Below, in pieces: positions 36,208 through 45,293 of a DNA stretch of 64,000 nucleotides. The position numbers and the translations under genes were made by a program. The DNA lies in assembly GCF_002803095.1 (NCBI RefSeq), contig NZ_PGLR01000002.1, positions 62,001-126,000 of the forward strand, read 5' to 3'. Under the pieces are notes generated by a model. That model saw only the letters and a list, made by a program, of their open reading frames with translations. It did not search any database and was not told the DNA's origin. The DNA comes from Pseudomonas sp. ZH-FAD (lineage in GTDB: Bacteria; Pseudomonadota; Gammaproteobacteria; Pseudomonadales; Pseudomonadaceae). Position 1 is the first letter of the stretch, and every line of letters begins with the position of its first letter.

Positions 36208-36235
36208 ATTTGGCGCTTGCGCGAAGCGGCCGCTT

Positions 36236-36607
36236 TCATTCCGTACGCCAAACAATCTCGGTTTCGCCATCGGCATCGACCTTGATCCAGCGGTCGGCTT
36301 CTTCATCGCTCTCGTCTTCCACCCAGGTGCCGGGTGCGCAGCGCACCTGCACGCCGAGCGCGGCATGGGCGGCGCGGGCACAGGCCAGGTCGTCGTCCCA
36401 GGGCGTGGCATCGCTTTCCAGGTACAGGCTGTGCCATTTGCCCACGGCTTTCGGCAGCCAGGTCACCGGCACGTCACCGGCCTTGCATTTGAAGGTCTGG
36501 CCCTTTTGCTGCCAGTCGCTGCAGGGGCCGAGGGCTTCACCCAGCCATTGCGCCACGGCGTCACGTTCGGCGTCTTTCAGGTAGATCTCGATATCGGGTT
36601 GGCGCAT
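36236..36607 (-). CDS. Conserved hypothetical protein
   Basis: 123 residues, acidic and soluble, with KDAERDAVAQWLGEALGPC near the start and TWLPKAVGKWHSLYLESDA in the middle. It looks like a Pseudomonas-restricted conserved protein; no family name can be given. The ATG at 36607 has AGGA upstream and lies 5 nt after the rlmA stop, so it is probably the second gene of the rlmA transcript. An in-frame ATG at 36652 lies inside rlmA. Confidence 0.7.
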   Translation of the reverse strand: MRQPDIEIYLKDAERDAVAQWLGEALGPCSDWQQKGQTFKCKAGDVPVTWLPKAVGKWHSLYLESDATPWDDDLACARAAHAALGVQVRCAPGTWVEDESDEEADRWIKVDADGETEIVWRTE

Positions 36608-36612
36608 GGCTT

Positions 36613-37437
36613 TCAGTCCTGAGAGCGTGGGCTCTGGGTTTTGACGATCCAATCGTAGCGGATGGCGACGGTAACTTCGAAGGGTTCGGCGATCACCGCT
36701 TCGCGACGTTCGGCACTGGCGCGCCAGCCGTGTGGGGTCATGGCCAGCAGGTCGGCGCGAGCCTGAGCGTCGGCCAGGTGCAGCGGGAATTCTAGGGTTT
36801 CGCTATGGGCCAGGTGCATGCCGGGCGGGATCAGCGCCAGGTGCTTCTCGTCGTCGTAGTCGCGTACTTCGTCGTACAGCTTCTGCCGCAACTCCATCAG
36901 GTGCACGCGGGTTGGGCCCATGCGCAGCAAGCCGCCGCCGGGTGCGAGCAGGCGTTTGGCCTCGGCCCAGTCCAGCGGGCTGAAGACGCTGGCCAGCAGG
37001 CCGCAACTGGCATCGGCCAATGGCACACGGGCCATGCTCGCCACCAGCCAGCTCAACTGCGGAGCACGTTTGCACGCGCGTTTCACCGCCTCGCGGGAGA
37101 TATCCAGGGCATAACCGTCGGCGGCGGGCAGGCCACGGGCGATCTGTTCGGTGTAGTAACCCTCGCCACAACCGATATCCAGCCAGCGCGCCGGCTTGTA
37201 CTCGGCAGCCAGTGCGGCCAGGCGTGCGGCCAGCGGTGCGTAGTGGCCGCCTTCGAGAAAACGCCGGCGGGCCTCGACCATGGCGGCGTTGTCGCCGGGG
37301 TCGCGGCTGTTCTTGTGTTGCACCGGCAGCAGGTTGAAGTACCCCTGGCGCGCGCGGTCGAAGCTGTGCCGGTTTGCGCAGGCCAGGCCGTTGCCGCTGG
37401 GCATCAGCGGCGCTTGGCAGATGGGACAGATCAGCAT
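36613..37437 (-). CDS. rlmA: 23S rRNA (guanine-745-N1)-methyltransferase
   Basis: 274 residues. N-terminal zinc knuckle CPICQAPLMPSGNGLAC-N-RHSFD, then RQGYFNLLPVQHKNS, the typical RlmA opening. The SAM-binding motif I is WLDIGCGEGYYTEQIA (about 85-100), followed by GYALDISREAVKRACKR. It methylates G745 of 23S rRNA. ATG at 37437. Confidence 0.9.
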   Translation of the reverse strand: MLICPICQAPLMPSGNGLACANRHSFDRARQGYFNLLPVQHKNSRDPGDNAAMVEARRRFLEGGHYAPLAARLAALAAEYKPARWLDIGCGEGYYTEQIARGLPAADGYALDISREAVKRACKRAPQLSWLVASMARVPLADASCGLLASVFSPLDWAEAKRLLAPGGGLLRMGPTRVHLMELRQKLYDEVRDYDDEKHLALIPPGMHLAHSETLEFPLHLADAQARADLLAMTPHGWRASAERREAVIAEPFEVTVAIRYDWIVKTQSPRSQD

Positions 37438-37448
37438 GGGTGTGCAAG

Positions 37449-37517
37449 TCGCGTAGCGACTTCCTCCTTGAGTCCTTCTCCCTCCGGGAGAAGGTGGCGC
37501 GCAGCGCCGGATGAGGG
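37449..37517. repeat. Triple-hairpin dispersed repeat, copy 2
   Basis: TCGCGTAGCGA, CTTCTCCC-TCC-GGGAGAAG, GGCGC-GCA-GCGCC in the same order as copy 1. It lies in the rlmA leader just after the dapE stop. Confidence 0.85.
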
Positions 37518-37569
37518 CAATGGGCGGATCAAGTTGGGAGGACGCCGGGCATCGGACGTGACCCGCCCA

Positions 37570-38712
37570 TCATGCCAGCAGTTTCACCAGGGTCTGGTAG
37601 TAAACCTCGGTGAGCAGGTCCAGATCGCTGGCCAGTACGCGCTCGTTGATCTGGTGGATGGTGGCGTTGACCGGGCCGAGTTCGACCACCTGAGTGCCCA
37701 GGGTGGCGATAAAGCGACCGTCGGAGGTGCCGCCGCTGGTGGACGGCGTGGTGTTGCGGCCAGTGACGTTCTTGATGCTGGCGGCCACTGCGTCGAGCAA
37801 CTCGCCCGGCTGGGTAAGGAAGGGCAGGCCGGACAGCGCCCACTCCAGGTGGTAGTCCAGGCCGTGCTTGTCGAGAATGGTGGTGACGCGTTGCTGCAGC
37901 TCCTCGACGGTGGATTCGGTGGAGAAGCGGAAGTTGAACACCGCTTTCAGCTCGCCGGGGATGACGTTGGTGGCGCCAGTGCCGGAGTTGAGATTGGACA
38001 CCTGGAAGCTGGTCGGCGGGAAGTAGTCGTTGCCATGATCCCAGTGTTCGGCGGCCAGTTCGGCCAGCGCCGGGGCGGCCAGGTGAATCGGGTTCTTCGC
38101 CAGGTGCGGGTAGGCCACGTGGCCTTGCTTGCCGTACACGGTGAGGGTGCAGCCGAGCGAGCCGCGACGACCGTTCTTCACCACGTCACCGAGCAGGGTG
38201 GTGCTCGACGGCTCGCCGACGATGCACCAGTCCAGGCGCTCGTTGCGCTCGCGCAGGCGTTCGACCACCGCCTTGGTGCCATGCTGAGCCGGGCCTTCCT
38301 CGTCGCTGGTGATCAGGAAGGTGATGGCGCCCTTGTGGTTCGGGTAGTCGGCGACGAAGCGCTCCACCGCGATGATCATGCTCGCCAGGCTGCCTTTCAT
38401 GTCCGCTGCGCCACGGCCGCAGAGCATGCCATCTTCATCGACGCGCACGTCGAACGGCTGGTACTGCCAGGCGTCCAGCGGGCCGGTGGGCACCACGTCG
38501 GTGTGGCCAGCGAAGCACAGTACCGGGCCGTCGCCACCGCGTTTGGCCCAGAAGTTCTCCACCTCTTCGATGCGCATGCGCTCGACCTCGAAGCCGCAGG
38601 CCGCCAGACGGTGCATCATCAGCTCCTGGCAACCTTCGTCGACCGGGGTCACGGACGGGCGGCGGATCAGGTCGAAGGCGAGTTCCAGGGTCGGGGTGAG
38701 GGTGGCGGTCAT
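37570..38712 (-). CDS. dapE: Succinyl-diaminopimelate desuccinylase
   Basis: Metallohydrolase (M20) of 380 residues that releases succinate from N-succinyl-LL-DAP in lysine and peptidoglycan precursor synthesis. Zinc-site motifs: [24 protein letters not shown] and [12 protein letters not shown]; dimerisation-domain stretch [20 protein letters not shown]. The ATG at 38712 follows GGAG with 5-nt spacing; the frame is open to 38781 but homologues start here. Flanked on both sides by copies of the triple-hairpin repeat. Confidence 0.95.
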   Translation of the reverse strand: MTATLTPTLELAFDLIRRPSVTPVDEGCQELMMHRLAACGFEVERMRIEEVENFWAKRGGDGPVLCFAGHTDVVPTGPLDAWQYQPFDVRVDEDGMLCGRGAADMKGSLASMIIAVERFVADYPNHKGAITFLITSDEEGPAQHGTKAVVERLRERNERLDWCIVGEPSSTTLLGDVVKNGRRGSLGCTLTVYGKQGHVAYPHLAKNPIHLAAPALAELAAEHWDHGNDYFPPTSFQVSNLNSGTGATNVIPGELKAVFNFRFSTESTVEELQQRVTTILDKHGLDYHLEWALSGLPFLTQPGELLDAVAASIKNVTGRNTTPSTSGGTSDGRFIATLGTQVVELGPVNATIHQINERVLASDLDLLTEVYYQTLVKLLA

Positions 38713-38764
38713 TGCGGCTCCGGTACGGCGGCTAGCGTGAAGGCTGGCCATATTACCGTGAAAG

Positions 38765-38834
38765 TCGCGTAGCGACGCCATCCTTGATGCCCTTCCCCCT
38801 CAGGGAGAAGGTGGCGCGAAGCGCCGGACGAGGG
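38765..38834. repeat. Triple-hairpin dispersed repeat, copy 3
   Basis: TCGCGTAGCGA, a diverged CCTTCCCCCTCAGGGAGAAGG, then GGCGC-GAA-GCGCC. Between the divergent dapE and tcdA genes. Confidence 0.85.
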
Positions 38835-38905
38835 AGGGCCGCACGGCGCATTCGCGGTAAATGCAGCTCGATACGACGGGCCGACGGCTGACCTGTTCGA
38901 CAGGC

Positions 38906-38934
38906 TTGGGTGGGCAGGGTGCTATCTCTATAAT
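38906..38934 (+). promoter_or_regulatory. Sigma-70-type promoter of tcdA
   Basis: TTGGGT (38906-38911), 17-bp spacer, TATAAT (38929-38934); the ATG is 25 nt further on, so the leader is very short. Confidence 0.65.
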
Positions 38935-38958
38935 GCGCGCCTTCCTGCAGGGGGTGTG

Positions 38959-39768
38959 ATGGGTACTGACGATCAGCGATTCGGCGGCATAGCCCGGCTT
39001 TACGGCCAGGAGGGCTATCAACGCCTGGTAGCGGCGCACGTGGCGGTAGTCGGCATCGGCGGCGTCGGTTCCTGGGCGGCCGAGGCGCTGGCGCGCTCGG
39101 GTGTCGGCGAGATTTCCCTGTTCGACCTGGACGACGTCTGCATCACCAACACCAATCGCCAGGTACACGCCGTCGAAGGCGCGGTGGGCAAGGCCAAGGT
39201 CGACGAGATGGCCGCCCGCATCCGTGCCATCAACCCGGCCTGCGTGGTGCACGCGGTGGCCGATTTCGTCACCCGCGAAACCATGGCCGAGTACATCACC
39301 GAACAGCTCGATGGGGTGATCGACTGCATCGACAGCGTGCCGGCCAAGGCGGCGCTGATCGCCTGGTGCAAGCGGCGCAAGATCCAGATCGTCACCACCG
39401 GCGGCGCGGGGGGGCAGGTCGACCCGACGCAGATTCAGGTCACCGACCTGAACAAGACATTCAACGACCCGCTGGCGGCCAAGGTGCGCAGCATGTTGCG
39501 CCGCGATTATGGCTTTTCGCGTACGCCGGGCCGCACCTACAGCGTCCCTTGCGTGTTCTCCACCGAGCAGCTGCGTTATCCCAAGCCGGACGGCACGGTC
39601 TGTCAGGCCAAGGGCTTCGTCGGTGAAGGGGTGAAACTCGACTGCGCGGGCGGTTTCGGCGCGGTGATGATGGTCACCGCCAGCTTCGGCATGGCTGCTG
39701 CGGCCAAGCTGGTAGACAAACTGGTGGCTGGCGCCCGTCGTCCGGCAGAGCGCCAATCGAAAACCTGA
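38959..39768 (+). CDS. tcdA: tRNA threonylcarbamoyladenosine dehydratase
   Basis: E1-like ATP-dependent enzyme of 269 residues (CsdL/TcdA) that cyclises t6A to ct6A in tRNAs for ANN codons. The ThiF/MoeB nucleotide motif VVGIGGVGSWAAEALARSG is at about residues 30-48, then FDLDDVCITNTNRQ and IDCIDSVPAKAAL. CsdA-CsdE are known to feed sulfur/persulfide to this enzyme in E. coli, and their genes lie 3 kb to the right here. ATG 38959; a GTG one codon earlier is possible. Confidence 0.93.
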   Translation: MGTDDQRFGGIARLYGQEGYQRLVAAHVAVVGIGGVGSWAAEALARSGVGEISLFDLDDVCITNTNRQVHAVEGAVGKAKVDEMAARIRAINPACVVHAVADFVTRETMAEYITEQLDGVIDCIDSVPAKAALIAWCKRRKIQIVTTGGAGGQVDPTQIQVTDLNKTFNDPLAAKVRSMLRRDYGFSRTPGRTYSVPCVFSTEQLRYPKPDGTVCQAKGFVGEGVKLDCAGGFGAVMMVTASFGMAAAAKLVDKLVAGARRPAERQSKT

Positions 39769-39868
39769 GAAACGCCTGTGCGCGGTGCGTTTGACTATGC
39801 TGGGCGAAGGGAGAGGTTGCTGTAGCCGACAGGGAGACGTCGAAGATGACCCGTATCAGAGGTGATTT

Positions 39869-40711
39869 GTGTCGTACCTGTTTTGTAGCGTCGCGCTGAG
39901 AAGACGCTGGGCACGGATGCTCGCCTCCCTGATGCTACCTGTTTTGCTGGTAGCCCTTGGGCCCGTTCAGGCCGAGCCACAGAAGCTGCGTATCGGCACC
40001 GGCGACTGGGCGCCTTACGTCGACCAGGAGCGCAGTGATGGTGGCGCTCTGGCGCGACTGATCAGCGCAGTGTTCGCTGAAGAGGGTTACCAGGTCGAAT
40101 TCATCTTTCATCCCTGGGACCGCAACGTACTGATGCTGCAGCAGGGGCAGTTGCACGCGATCATGCCCTATAGCTGCAGCCCCAGTCGGCTCAATTACGG
40201 CATTTGTAGTGACCCGCTGGTACGCGGGGAGATCGTTCTGTTCCATCGTCGCGATCAGGCGTTCGACTGGACCACGGTCGAGGACTTGCTGAAGTATCAC
40301 ATCGGTACGACGCTGGGTTACTCCTACGGCCCGGCGTTCGACGAGGCGTTGCAGGCTGGCCGTCTGAGCGTCGAGCAGAATGGCAAGGAGGACACCAGCT
40401 TTCGTCTTCTGGAGTTGGGTCGTATCGACCTGCATCCACAGGACCGCGCTGTCGGCTATGCCATGTTGAATCGTTTGTTTCCGGAAGATGGCGGTAAGAT
40501 CGTGCATCATCCGCGGCAGTTGAATACCGAGCCGCTGCGCTTGCTGTTTCGCAAGGGCGATCCTGAGAGCGTCAAGCTGTTGCGTGTGTTCAATGCCAGG
40601 CTGCGTGACTTTGCCCAGCGTGGTGACCTGCAGCGTCTACAGCAGGCGCTTAATTCCGGTAACGCCGATGACTGGAAACCCAGCACCTCGACCCAGGCCG
40701 TGCGGGACTGA
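39869..40711 (+). CDS. Periplasmic solute-binding protein (SBP family 3-like)
   Basis: 280 residues. A signal peptide is read in residues about 10-35 (LASLMLPVLLVALGPVQA, cleavage before EPQK), then LRIGTGDWAPYVDQERSDGG and AVFAEEGYQVEFIFHPWDRN, the pattern of amino-acid-type binding proteins. No transporter genes adjoin, so it may act as a free sensor. GTG start at 39869 has AGAGG upstream; ATG 39917 is possible but cuts the signal. Confidence 0.75.
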   Translation: MSYLFCSVALRRRWARMLASLMLPVLLVALGPVQAEPQKLRIGTGDWAPYVDQERSDGGALARLISAVFAEEGYQVEFIFHPWDRNVLMLQQGQLHAIMPYSCSPSRLNYGICSDPLVRGEIVLFHRRDQAFDWTTVEDLLKYHIGTTLGYSYGPAFDEALQAGRLSVEQNGKEDTSFRLLELGRIDLHPQDRAVGYAMLNRLFPEDGGKIVHHPRQLNTEPLRLLFRKGDPESVKLLRVFNARLRDFAQRGDLQRLQQALNSGNADDWKPSTSTQAVRD

Positions 40712-40750
40712 ACCGCACCTGCCTACCTCCTTCCTCCAAGAGTTTTCTGC

Positions 40751-41212
40751 ATGCTCAATAACGATGTACTGCGCAGCTTGCGCTATCTGCTGGATGTCAG
40801 CGATGGCAAGCTGGAAGAGCTATGCCGGTTGGCGGATTATCCCGTCGAGCCGGGCCTGATCCCCGCCTGTCTGCTGCGTGAGGACGAGCCCGGTTATCGT
40901 TCCTGCAGTGATGTGCTGCTGGCGCACGTGCTCGAAGGTCTGGTGTTTTACAAGCGTGGCAAGGACGATAGCCGGCCGCGCCTGCCGGTGGAAAAACGCC
41001 TGAGTAACAACCAGATCCTGAAGAAGCTGCGCGTGGCCTTCGAGCTGCGCGACGACGATATCCAGGCAATTCTGCAATCGGCTGACCTGCCGATGACCAA
41101 GACCGAGCTCAGCGCCCTGTTCCGCGCGCCGGGTCACAAGCACTTTCGCGAGTGCGGCGACCAGATCCTGCGCAATTTTCTGCGCGGGCTGACGTTGCGC
41201 GAGCGGGGCTGA
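40751..41212 (+). CDS. DUF1456 family protein (YehS-like)
   Basis: 153 residues made of two similar halves, each beginning NNDVLRSLRYLLDVSD or NNQILKKLRVAFELRD, the DUF1456 duplication; size matches E. coli YehS. Function unknown. Confidence 0.88.
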   Translation: MLNNDVLRSLRYLLDVSDGKLEELCRLADYPVEPGLIPACLLREDEPGYRSCSDVLLAHVLEGLVFYKRGKDDSRPRLPVEKRLSNNQILKKLRVAFELRDDDIQAILQSADLPMTKTELSALFRAPGHKHFRECGDQILRNFLRGLTLRERG

Positions 41213-41230
41213 ATCCCTGCTGCACATTGC

Positions 41231-41348
41231 CTAGGGATGTTCTGAAAAAGCAGTTTTCGTAACTCCCGCGAATGCGGGAGCCTAGGAAATCCGCAGGTCC
41301 TGGATTCCCGCCTGCGCGGGAATGACGGCTTTTTCAGAGTTTCCCTAG
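41231..41348. mobile_element. MITE-like element with terminal inverted repeats
   Basis: 118 bp. Ends CTAGGGATGTTCTGAAAAAGC (first 20 bases: CTAGGGATGTTCTGAAAAAG) and the complement of CTAGGGAAACTCTGAAAAAG agree at 18 of 21 positions. The inside has two hairpins, CTCCCGC-GAAT-GCGGGAG and ATTCCCGC-CTGC-GCGGGAAT. There is no coding capacity, as expected for a miniature element moved by a transposase encoded elsewhere. Its right end supplies the TAG stop of the next gene. Confidence 0.75.
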
Positions 41349-41875
41349 ATGATTTCGGGGGTTGGCCGCTGCCGACGGCGCGGGACCAGCAATAAGCCCA
41401 AGGCTACCCCCAGAAAGCTGGTCAGCAGATCCCCTGCGATAGCGCCTGCGCTGTCCCAGCCAGTCTCAGGCAATAGGCAGTCGTAGCTGACGCTGGTGAG
41501 CGCACCGAACTGCAAGGGTTGCTGATCCAGCGGTTGTCCCAGGTTGTACTGGGGTATGGCGGCCCAGTCATCATGGATACGCTGCGTTTCTTCTGGGCTG
41601 CATAGATTGCTGTAAAAACTGATGCTGCCCAGGGCGATCAAGCCGAATACGACCAAGCCGCTGGTGATGAGGCGCCGATTCGGAGCCATCAGCGCCAGGC
41701 AAATCCCGGCAAGCAGACCGGACAAGAGCAGGATCAAGATGAAGGGATGCATCGGCAGCGCCTCGTAGAAGGCGTCCGGCAGAAATGCCAGCATTCCTCC
41801 AAGCAGCTGTGGGCCGAAGTAAACCAAGGCGATGCTGAGCAGGGCGGCTAGCCCTACGCGGATAAAAATAGGCAT
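41345..41875 (-). CDS. Membrane protein, unknown
   Basis: 176 residues with four hydrophobic segments (about 4-20, 42-62, 70-88 and 150-168) and a loop with two cysteines (LCSPEETQRIHDDW; SVSYDCLLPETGWD). No family recognised. The ATG at 41875 has GGAG upstream; in-frame starts up to 41914 exist. Its stop codon comes from the inverted end of the MITE-like element, so the original C-terminus may have been different. Confidence 0.65.
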   Translation of the reverse strand: MPIFIRVGLAALLSIALVYFGPQLLGGMLAFLPDAFYEALPMHPFILILLLSGLLAGICLALMAPNRRLITSGLVVFGLIALGSISFYSNLCSPEETQRIHDDWAAIPQYNLGQPLDQQPLQFGALTSVSYDCLLPETGWDSAGAIAGDLLTSFLGVALGLLLVPRRRQRPTPEII

Positions 41876-41941
41876 GACTCGCTCCATGAGTTCGGGGAAG
41901 CGAGCATACATCACCGACGCCGGGCGAGGCCGAACCTGCTT

Positions 41942-42352
41942 CTAGCTTTCTTGCGCCAGTTCTCGCATACGCTGCAATACCGCATTGAGACCATTGCTGC
42001 GTGACGGCGAGAGCTGCCGTTGCAGGCCCAACTGTTCGAACCAGGCGACCAGGTCGAGCGCTGCCAGTTTGTCACCGCTAAGTCCATCGACCCGGGCCAG
42101 CAATATGGCAAGCAAGCCACGCAGCAGGCGGGCATCGCTGCTGGCGCGAAAGTGCAGGCGCTCACCACGTTGTTCGGCTATCAGCCAGACCAGGCTCTCG
42201 CAGCCATGCACGCGGTGCTCGTCGACGCGTTCGGTTTCGCTCAATGGCTCCAGGCGTTCGCCCCATTGCATCAGCAGGCGCGCGCGCTGTTCCCAGCCGG
42301 GGCAGGCGGCAAAGGCTGCCAGTGCTTCCTGAGCGGCGACTGGCAGACTCAT
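41942..42352 (-). CDS. csdE: SufE-family sulfur acceptor (CsdE)
   Basis: 136 residues. Conserved sulfur-accepting Cys51 in VHGCESLVWL, preceded by WEQRARLLMQWGERLEPL, as in SufE/CsdE. It takes persulfide sulfur from the cysteine desulfurase encoded next to it. The ATG at 42352 is chosen by homology; an ATG at 42373 lies at the edge of a repeat. Confidence 0.88.
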   Translation of the reverse strand: MSLPVAAQEALAAFAACPGWEQRARLLMQWGERLEPLSETERVDEHRVHGCESLVWLIAEQRGERLHFRASSDARLLRGLLAILLARVDGLSGDKLAALDLVAWFEQLGLQRQLSPSRSNGLNAVLQRMRELAQES

Positions 42353-42373
42353 GGCGAGAGACTGCCGTAGCAT

Positions 42374-42450
42374 GTAGGAGCGGCTTCAGCCGCGATGGTC
42401 CGGGTGCCGATATTCGTGGCTGAAACGGAATGCCGCCCAGCCGCTCCTAC
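42374..42450. repeat. GTAGGAGCGGCTT palindrome, copy 4
   Basis: GTAGGAGCGGCTTCAGCCGC and a partner ending CAGCCGCTCCTAC, with a diverged inner part, between csdE and csdA. Confidence 0.75.
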
Positions 42451-42470
42451 GAAAAGCCGTTGGTGGCATT

Positions 42471-43676
42471 TCATCGCAGCAGCTCCAGGGCGTTATCCAG
42501 GGCGCTGAAGAATCGCCGCAGGTCCTCGCCGTCGTTGTACAGACCGAGCGAGACGCGAATTGCACCACTCAGACCCAGGCTTTTCATCAGCGGCATCGCG
42601 CAGTGATGCCCGGCGCGCACGGCGATGCCCTGTTCGCTGAGCAGGTGAGCCAGGTCGGCGTTATGTACGCCGTCGACGCAGAAACTGGCCAGTGCCAGTT
42701 GCGGTTCGCCGAGCAGACGCACGCCGTTGCGGCTTTGCAGGCCGGCCAGCAGTTCGGCATGCAAGGCCGTTTCATGACGTGCCACGGCGGTGTGATCCAA
42801 CCCGTTCAGCCAGTCCAGTGCTGCGCCCAGGGCTATGACCGCTGAAACCGCGGGTGTGCCGGCCTCGAAACCCAATGGAGCAGGGCGAAAGCGCGCGCTC
42901 TGGTAGTCGGCATCGAGCACCATCTCACCGCCGAACTGCCAGTGCTGCAATTTGCCCAACGCTTCGCGGCGGCCATACAGCAGGCCGACGCCATCCGGGC
43001 CGTAGAGCTTGTGCGACGAACACACGTAGAAGTCGCAGCCCAGCGCCTGCAGATCGTGGCGCCCATGCACTGCACCCTGTGCCCCATCCACCACAGTGAA
43101 TGCGCCTTGCGTGCGCGCCAGTGCCAGCAGTTCGTCCAGCGGCTGCCAGCGCCCGAGCACATTGGACAGCTGCGAGACCGCCAGCAGGCGGGTGCGCGGG
43201 CCGATCAGCCGAGCCGCTTGCTGCAGATCGATGCTGCCGGTCTGATCCAGCGGCAATACCACCAACTCGAGATTGCGGCGCTTGGCCAGTTGCTGCCAGG
43301 GCAGCAGATTGGCGTGGTGCTCCAGCGTGCTGATGACGATTTGCTCGCCAGGCTGCAGCAGATGCTCCAGGCCGTAGGCCAGCAGGTTGAGTGATTCGGT
43401 GCTACCGCGGGTAAAGATGATCTCCTCGGCGCTGGCTGCATTCAGCCACTGCGCGGCCTTGCTGCGTGTCGCCTCGAAGGCGCGAGTGGCACGTTCACCT
43501 GGCAGGTGCTGGGCACGATGCACATTGGCCACGCCTCTGGCCAGGTAGCCGAGCAGGGCGTCCAGCACCGCCTGCGGTTTCTGTGCAGTGGCGGCGCTGT
43601 CCAGATAGGTCTGGCCTTCGGCTTCGAGGGCGAGAATGCCGGGAAAATCGGCACGCCAGGGGGAGATCAGTGACAT
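42471..43676 (-). CDS. csdA: Cysteine desulfurase (CsdA/SufS type)
   Basis: PLP enzyme of 401 residues that removes sulfur from cysteine. PLP lysine K223 in SSHKLYGPDG, PLP-histidine region TLEHHANLLPWQ, and the active-site Cys359 in RAGHHCAMPLM, positions almost the same as E. coli CsdA. Works with CsdE (next gene) and probably supplies TcdA. Confidence 0.93.
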   Translation of the reverse strand: MSLISPWRADFPGILALEAEGQTYLDSAATAQKPQAVLDALLGYLARGVANVHRAQHLPGERATRAFEATRSKAAQWLNAASAEEIIFTRGSTESLNLLAYGLEHLLQPGEQIVISTLEHHANLLPWQQLAKRRNLELVVLPLDQTGSIDLQQAARLIGPRTRLLAVSQLSNVLGRWQPLDELLALARTQGAFTVVDGAQGAVHGRHDLQALGCDFYVCSSHKLYGPDGVGLLYGRREALGKLQHWQFGGEMVLDADYQSARFRPAPLGFEAGTPAVSAVIALGAALDWLNGLDHTAVARHETALHAELLAGLQSRNGVRLLGEPQLALASFCVDGVHNADLAHLLSEQGIAVRAGHHCAMPLMKSLGLSGAIRVSLGLYNDGEDLRRFFSALDNALELLR

Positions 43677-43690
43677 GAGGAGTCTATCCC

Positions 43691-43750
43691 GTAGGGTGCG
43701 CCACGCGCACCAGGTCGCATGGCTGAGCGGTGCGCACGGCGCACCCTACG
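43691..43750. repeat. GTAGGGTGCGCC palindrome, copy 3
   Basis: GTAGGGTGCGCCACGCGCAC and partner GTGCGCACGGCGCACCCTAC, between dapD and csdA. Confidence 0.85.
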
Positions 43751-43755
43751 TGGCA

Positions 43756-44790
43756 TCAGTTGTGGGCGTGCAGGGCTTCGTTCAGCTCAATAGCCGACTT
43801 GTGGGTCTTGCACTCCACGGCGCCGGTCAGCGAGTTACGACGGAACAGCAGATCCGGCTGGCCAGCCAGGTCGCGTGCCTTGACCACCTTGACCAGGGCG
43901 TTGCCCTCGTCGAGCAGGTTCACCTTGGTGCCGGCGGTGATGTACAGGCCGGCTTCGACGGTGTTGCGGTCGCCCAGCGGGATGCCGATGCCGGCGTTGG
44001 CGCCGATCAGGCAACCTTCACCGACGCTGATGATGATGTTGCCGCCGCCGGACAGGGTGCCCATGGTCGAGCAGCCGCCGCCCAGGTCAGAACCCTTGCC
44101 GACGAATACGCCAGCAGAGACGCGGCCTTCGATCATGCCCGGGCCTTCGGTGCCGCCGTTGAAGTTGACGAAGCCTTCGTGCATCACGGTGGTGCCTTCG
44201 CCGATGTAGGCGCCCAGGCGCACGCGCGCGCTGTCGGCAATACGCACGCCGGCCGGTACCACGTAGTCGGTCATTTTCGGGAACTTGTCCACCGAGAACA
44301 CTTCCAGCAGCTCGCCCTTCAGGCGCGCTTCCAGCTGGCGCTCGGCCAGTTCGCCGAGGTCGACGGCGCCCTGGCTGGTCCAGGCCACGTTGGGCAGCAG
44401 TGGGAAGATGCCGGCCAGGCTCAGACCGTGCGGCTTGACCAGACGATGCGACAGCAGGTGCAGCTTGAGGTAGGCCTCCGGGGTGCTGGTCAGCGCGGCG
44501 TCTTCAGCCAGGAAGGTGGCGACCAGCGGGTTGTGGCTTTCGGCCAGACGGGTCAGCAGCGCCGCTTGAGCGGCGTCCACGCCTTTCAGGGCTTCGGCCA
44601 GGTCAGCGGCCTGTGTGGTGGTGAAGGCGATGGCCTGGTTGCCGCCCTGGTAGCCGAGCTTTTCGGCGGCTTTGGCTACCAGCTCGCTGGTCGGGTTGAG
44701 CAGCGGCAGGGCGTAGAAGACTTCCAGCCAGTTGCCCTGGCGGTTCTGGGTGCCAACACCAAAGGCGATGCTGTAAAGGGAGGTGCTCAT
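43756..44790 (-). CDS. dapD: 2,3,4,5-tetrahydropyridine-2,6-dicarboxylate N-succinyltransferase
   Basis: 344 residues, left-handed beta-helix acyltransferase of the lysine/DAP pathway (long Pseudomonas/actinobacterial type). Hexapeptide repeats are visible at about 180-300: VRLGAYIGEGTTVMHEGFVN, VGKGSDLGGGCSTMGTL, EGCLIGANAGIGIPLGD. It succinylates tetrahydrodipicolinate before DapC and DapE act. Followed upstream by the ArsC-like gene and dapC, all leftward. Confidence 0.95.
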   Translation of the reverse strand: MSTSLYSIAFGVGTQNRQGNWLEVFYALPLLNPTSELVAKAAEKLGYQGGNQAIAFTTTQAADLAEALKGVDAAQAALLTRLAESHNPLVATFLAEDAALTSTPEAYLKLHLLSHRLVKPHGLSLAGIFPLLPNVAWTSQGAVDLGELAERQLEARLKGELLEVFSVDKFPKMTDYVVPAGVRIADSARVRLGAYIGEGTTVMHEGFVNFNGGTEGPGMIEGRVSAGVFVGKGSDLGGGCSTMGTLSGGGNIIISVGEGCLIGANAGIGIPLGDRNTVEAGLYITAGTKVNLLDEGNALVKVVKARDLAGQPDLLFRRNSLTGAVECKTHKSAIELNEALHAHN

Positions 44791-44828
44791 TAGATGGGGT
44801 TCCTTGCAACGAAATCGGGTGAGGTTGA

Positions 44829-45176
44829 TCAGGCCAGCGCGGCTTGGTAGTTATCCGGCTTGAAGCCGACCAGGGTCTTGTCGCCCAGGTCGAGTACCGG
44901 GCGCTTGATCATCGACGGCTGGGCCAGCATCAGTTCGATGGCCTTGGCCTGGTCGAGATCGGCTTTCTGCGCGTCTTCCAGCTTGCGGAAGGTGGTGCCG
45001 GCACGGTTCAGGACGGTCTGCCAGCCATGCTCGTTGCACCACTTTTCCAGGTTTGCACGGTCGATCCCGACGCTCTTGTAGTCGTGAAAGGCATAGTCGA
45101 CCTGGTGTTCATCGAGCCAGGTTCTGGCCTTTTTCATCGTGTCGCAGGCCTTGATGCCATACAGGACGTAACTCAT
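44829..45176 (-). CDS. ArsC/Spx-family reductase (YffB-like)
   Basis: 115 residues, thioredoxin-like fold: YGIKACDTMKKARTWLDEHQ with the single N-terminal cysteine, TVLNRAGTTFRKL and the SMIKRPVLDLGDK motif with the conserved Arg-Pro. In many Pseudomonas this gene lies between dapC and dapD, as here. Function unproven; glutathione-dependent thiol reduction is suggested for the E. coli relative. Confidence 0.88.
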   Translation of the reverse strand: MSYVLYGIKACDTMKKARTWLDEHQVDYAFHDYKSVGIDRANLEKWCNEHGWQTVLNRAGTTFRKLEDAQKADLDQAKAIELMLAQPSMIKRPVLDLGDKTLVGFKPDNYQAALA

Positions 45177-45293
45177 TGATCTTCCTCTGATGAGTGGCGT
45201 GCCGGAAGGTCCGGGAAATACGGCGGGCCATTATGCCACGTCGCGTCCAGACGTGGCGGCGGCTGTCGCTGCGATGTGTTACAGCGCCGGCGT

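Larger units (their letters stand above)
35816..36235. other. Gene-free stretch rich in repeats
   Basis: Holds GTAGGGCGGGTGAAACCCGC (35832-35852), a purine/pyrimidine-biased palindrome (about 35905-35960, CCCTCTCC...GGGGCGAGGGG), the duplicated terminator remnant at 35998-36026, a GTAGCCC palindrome (36058-36111) and a GTAGGAGCCCCGCCCCGGGG palindrome (36144-36207). No gene seen. Confidence 0.7.
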
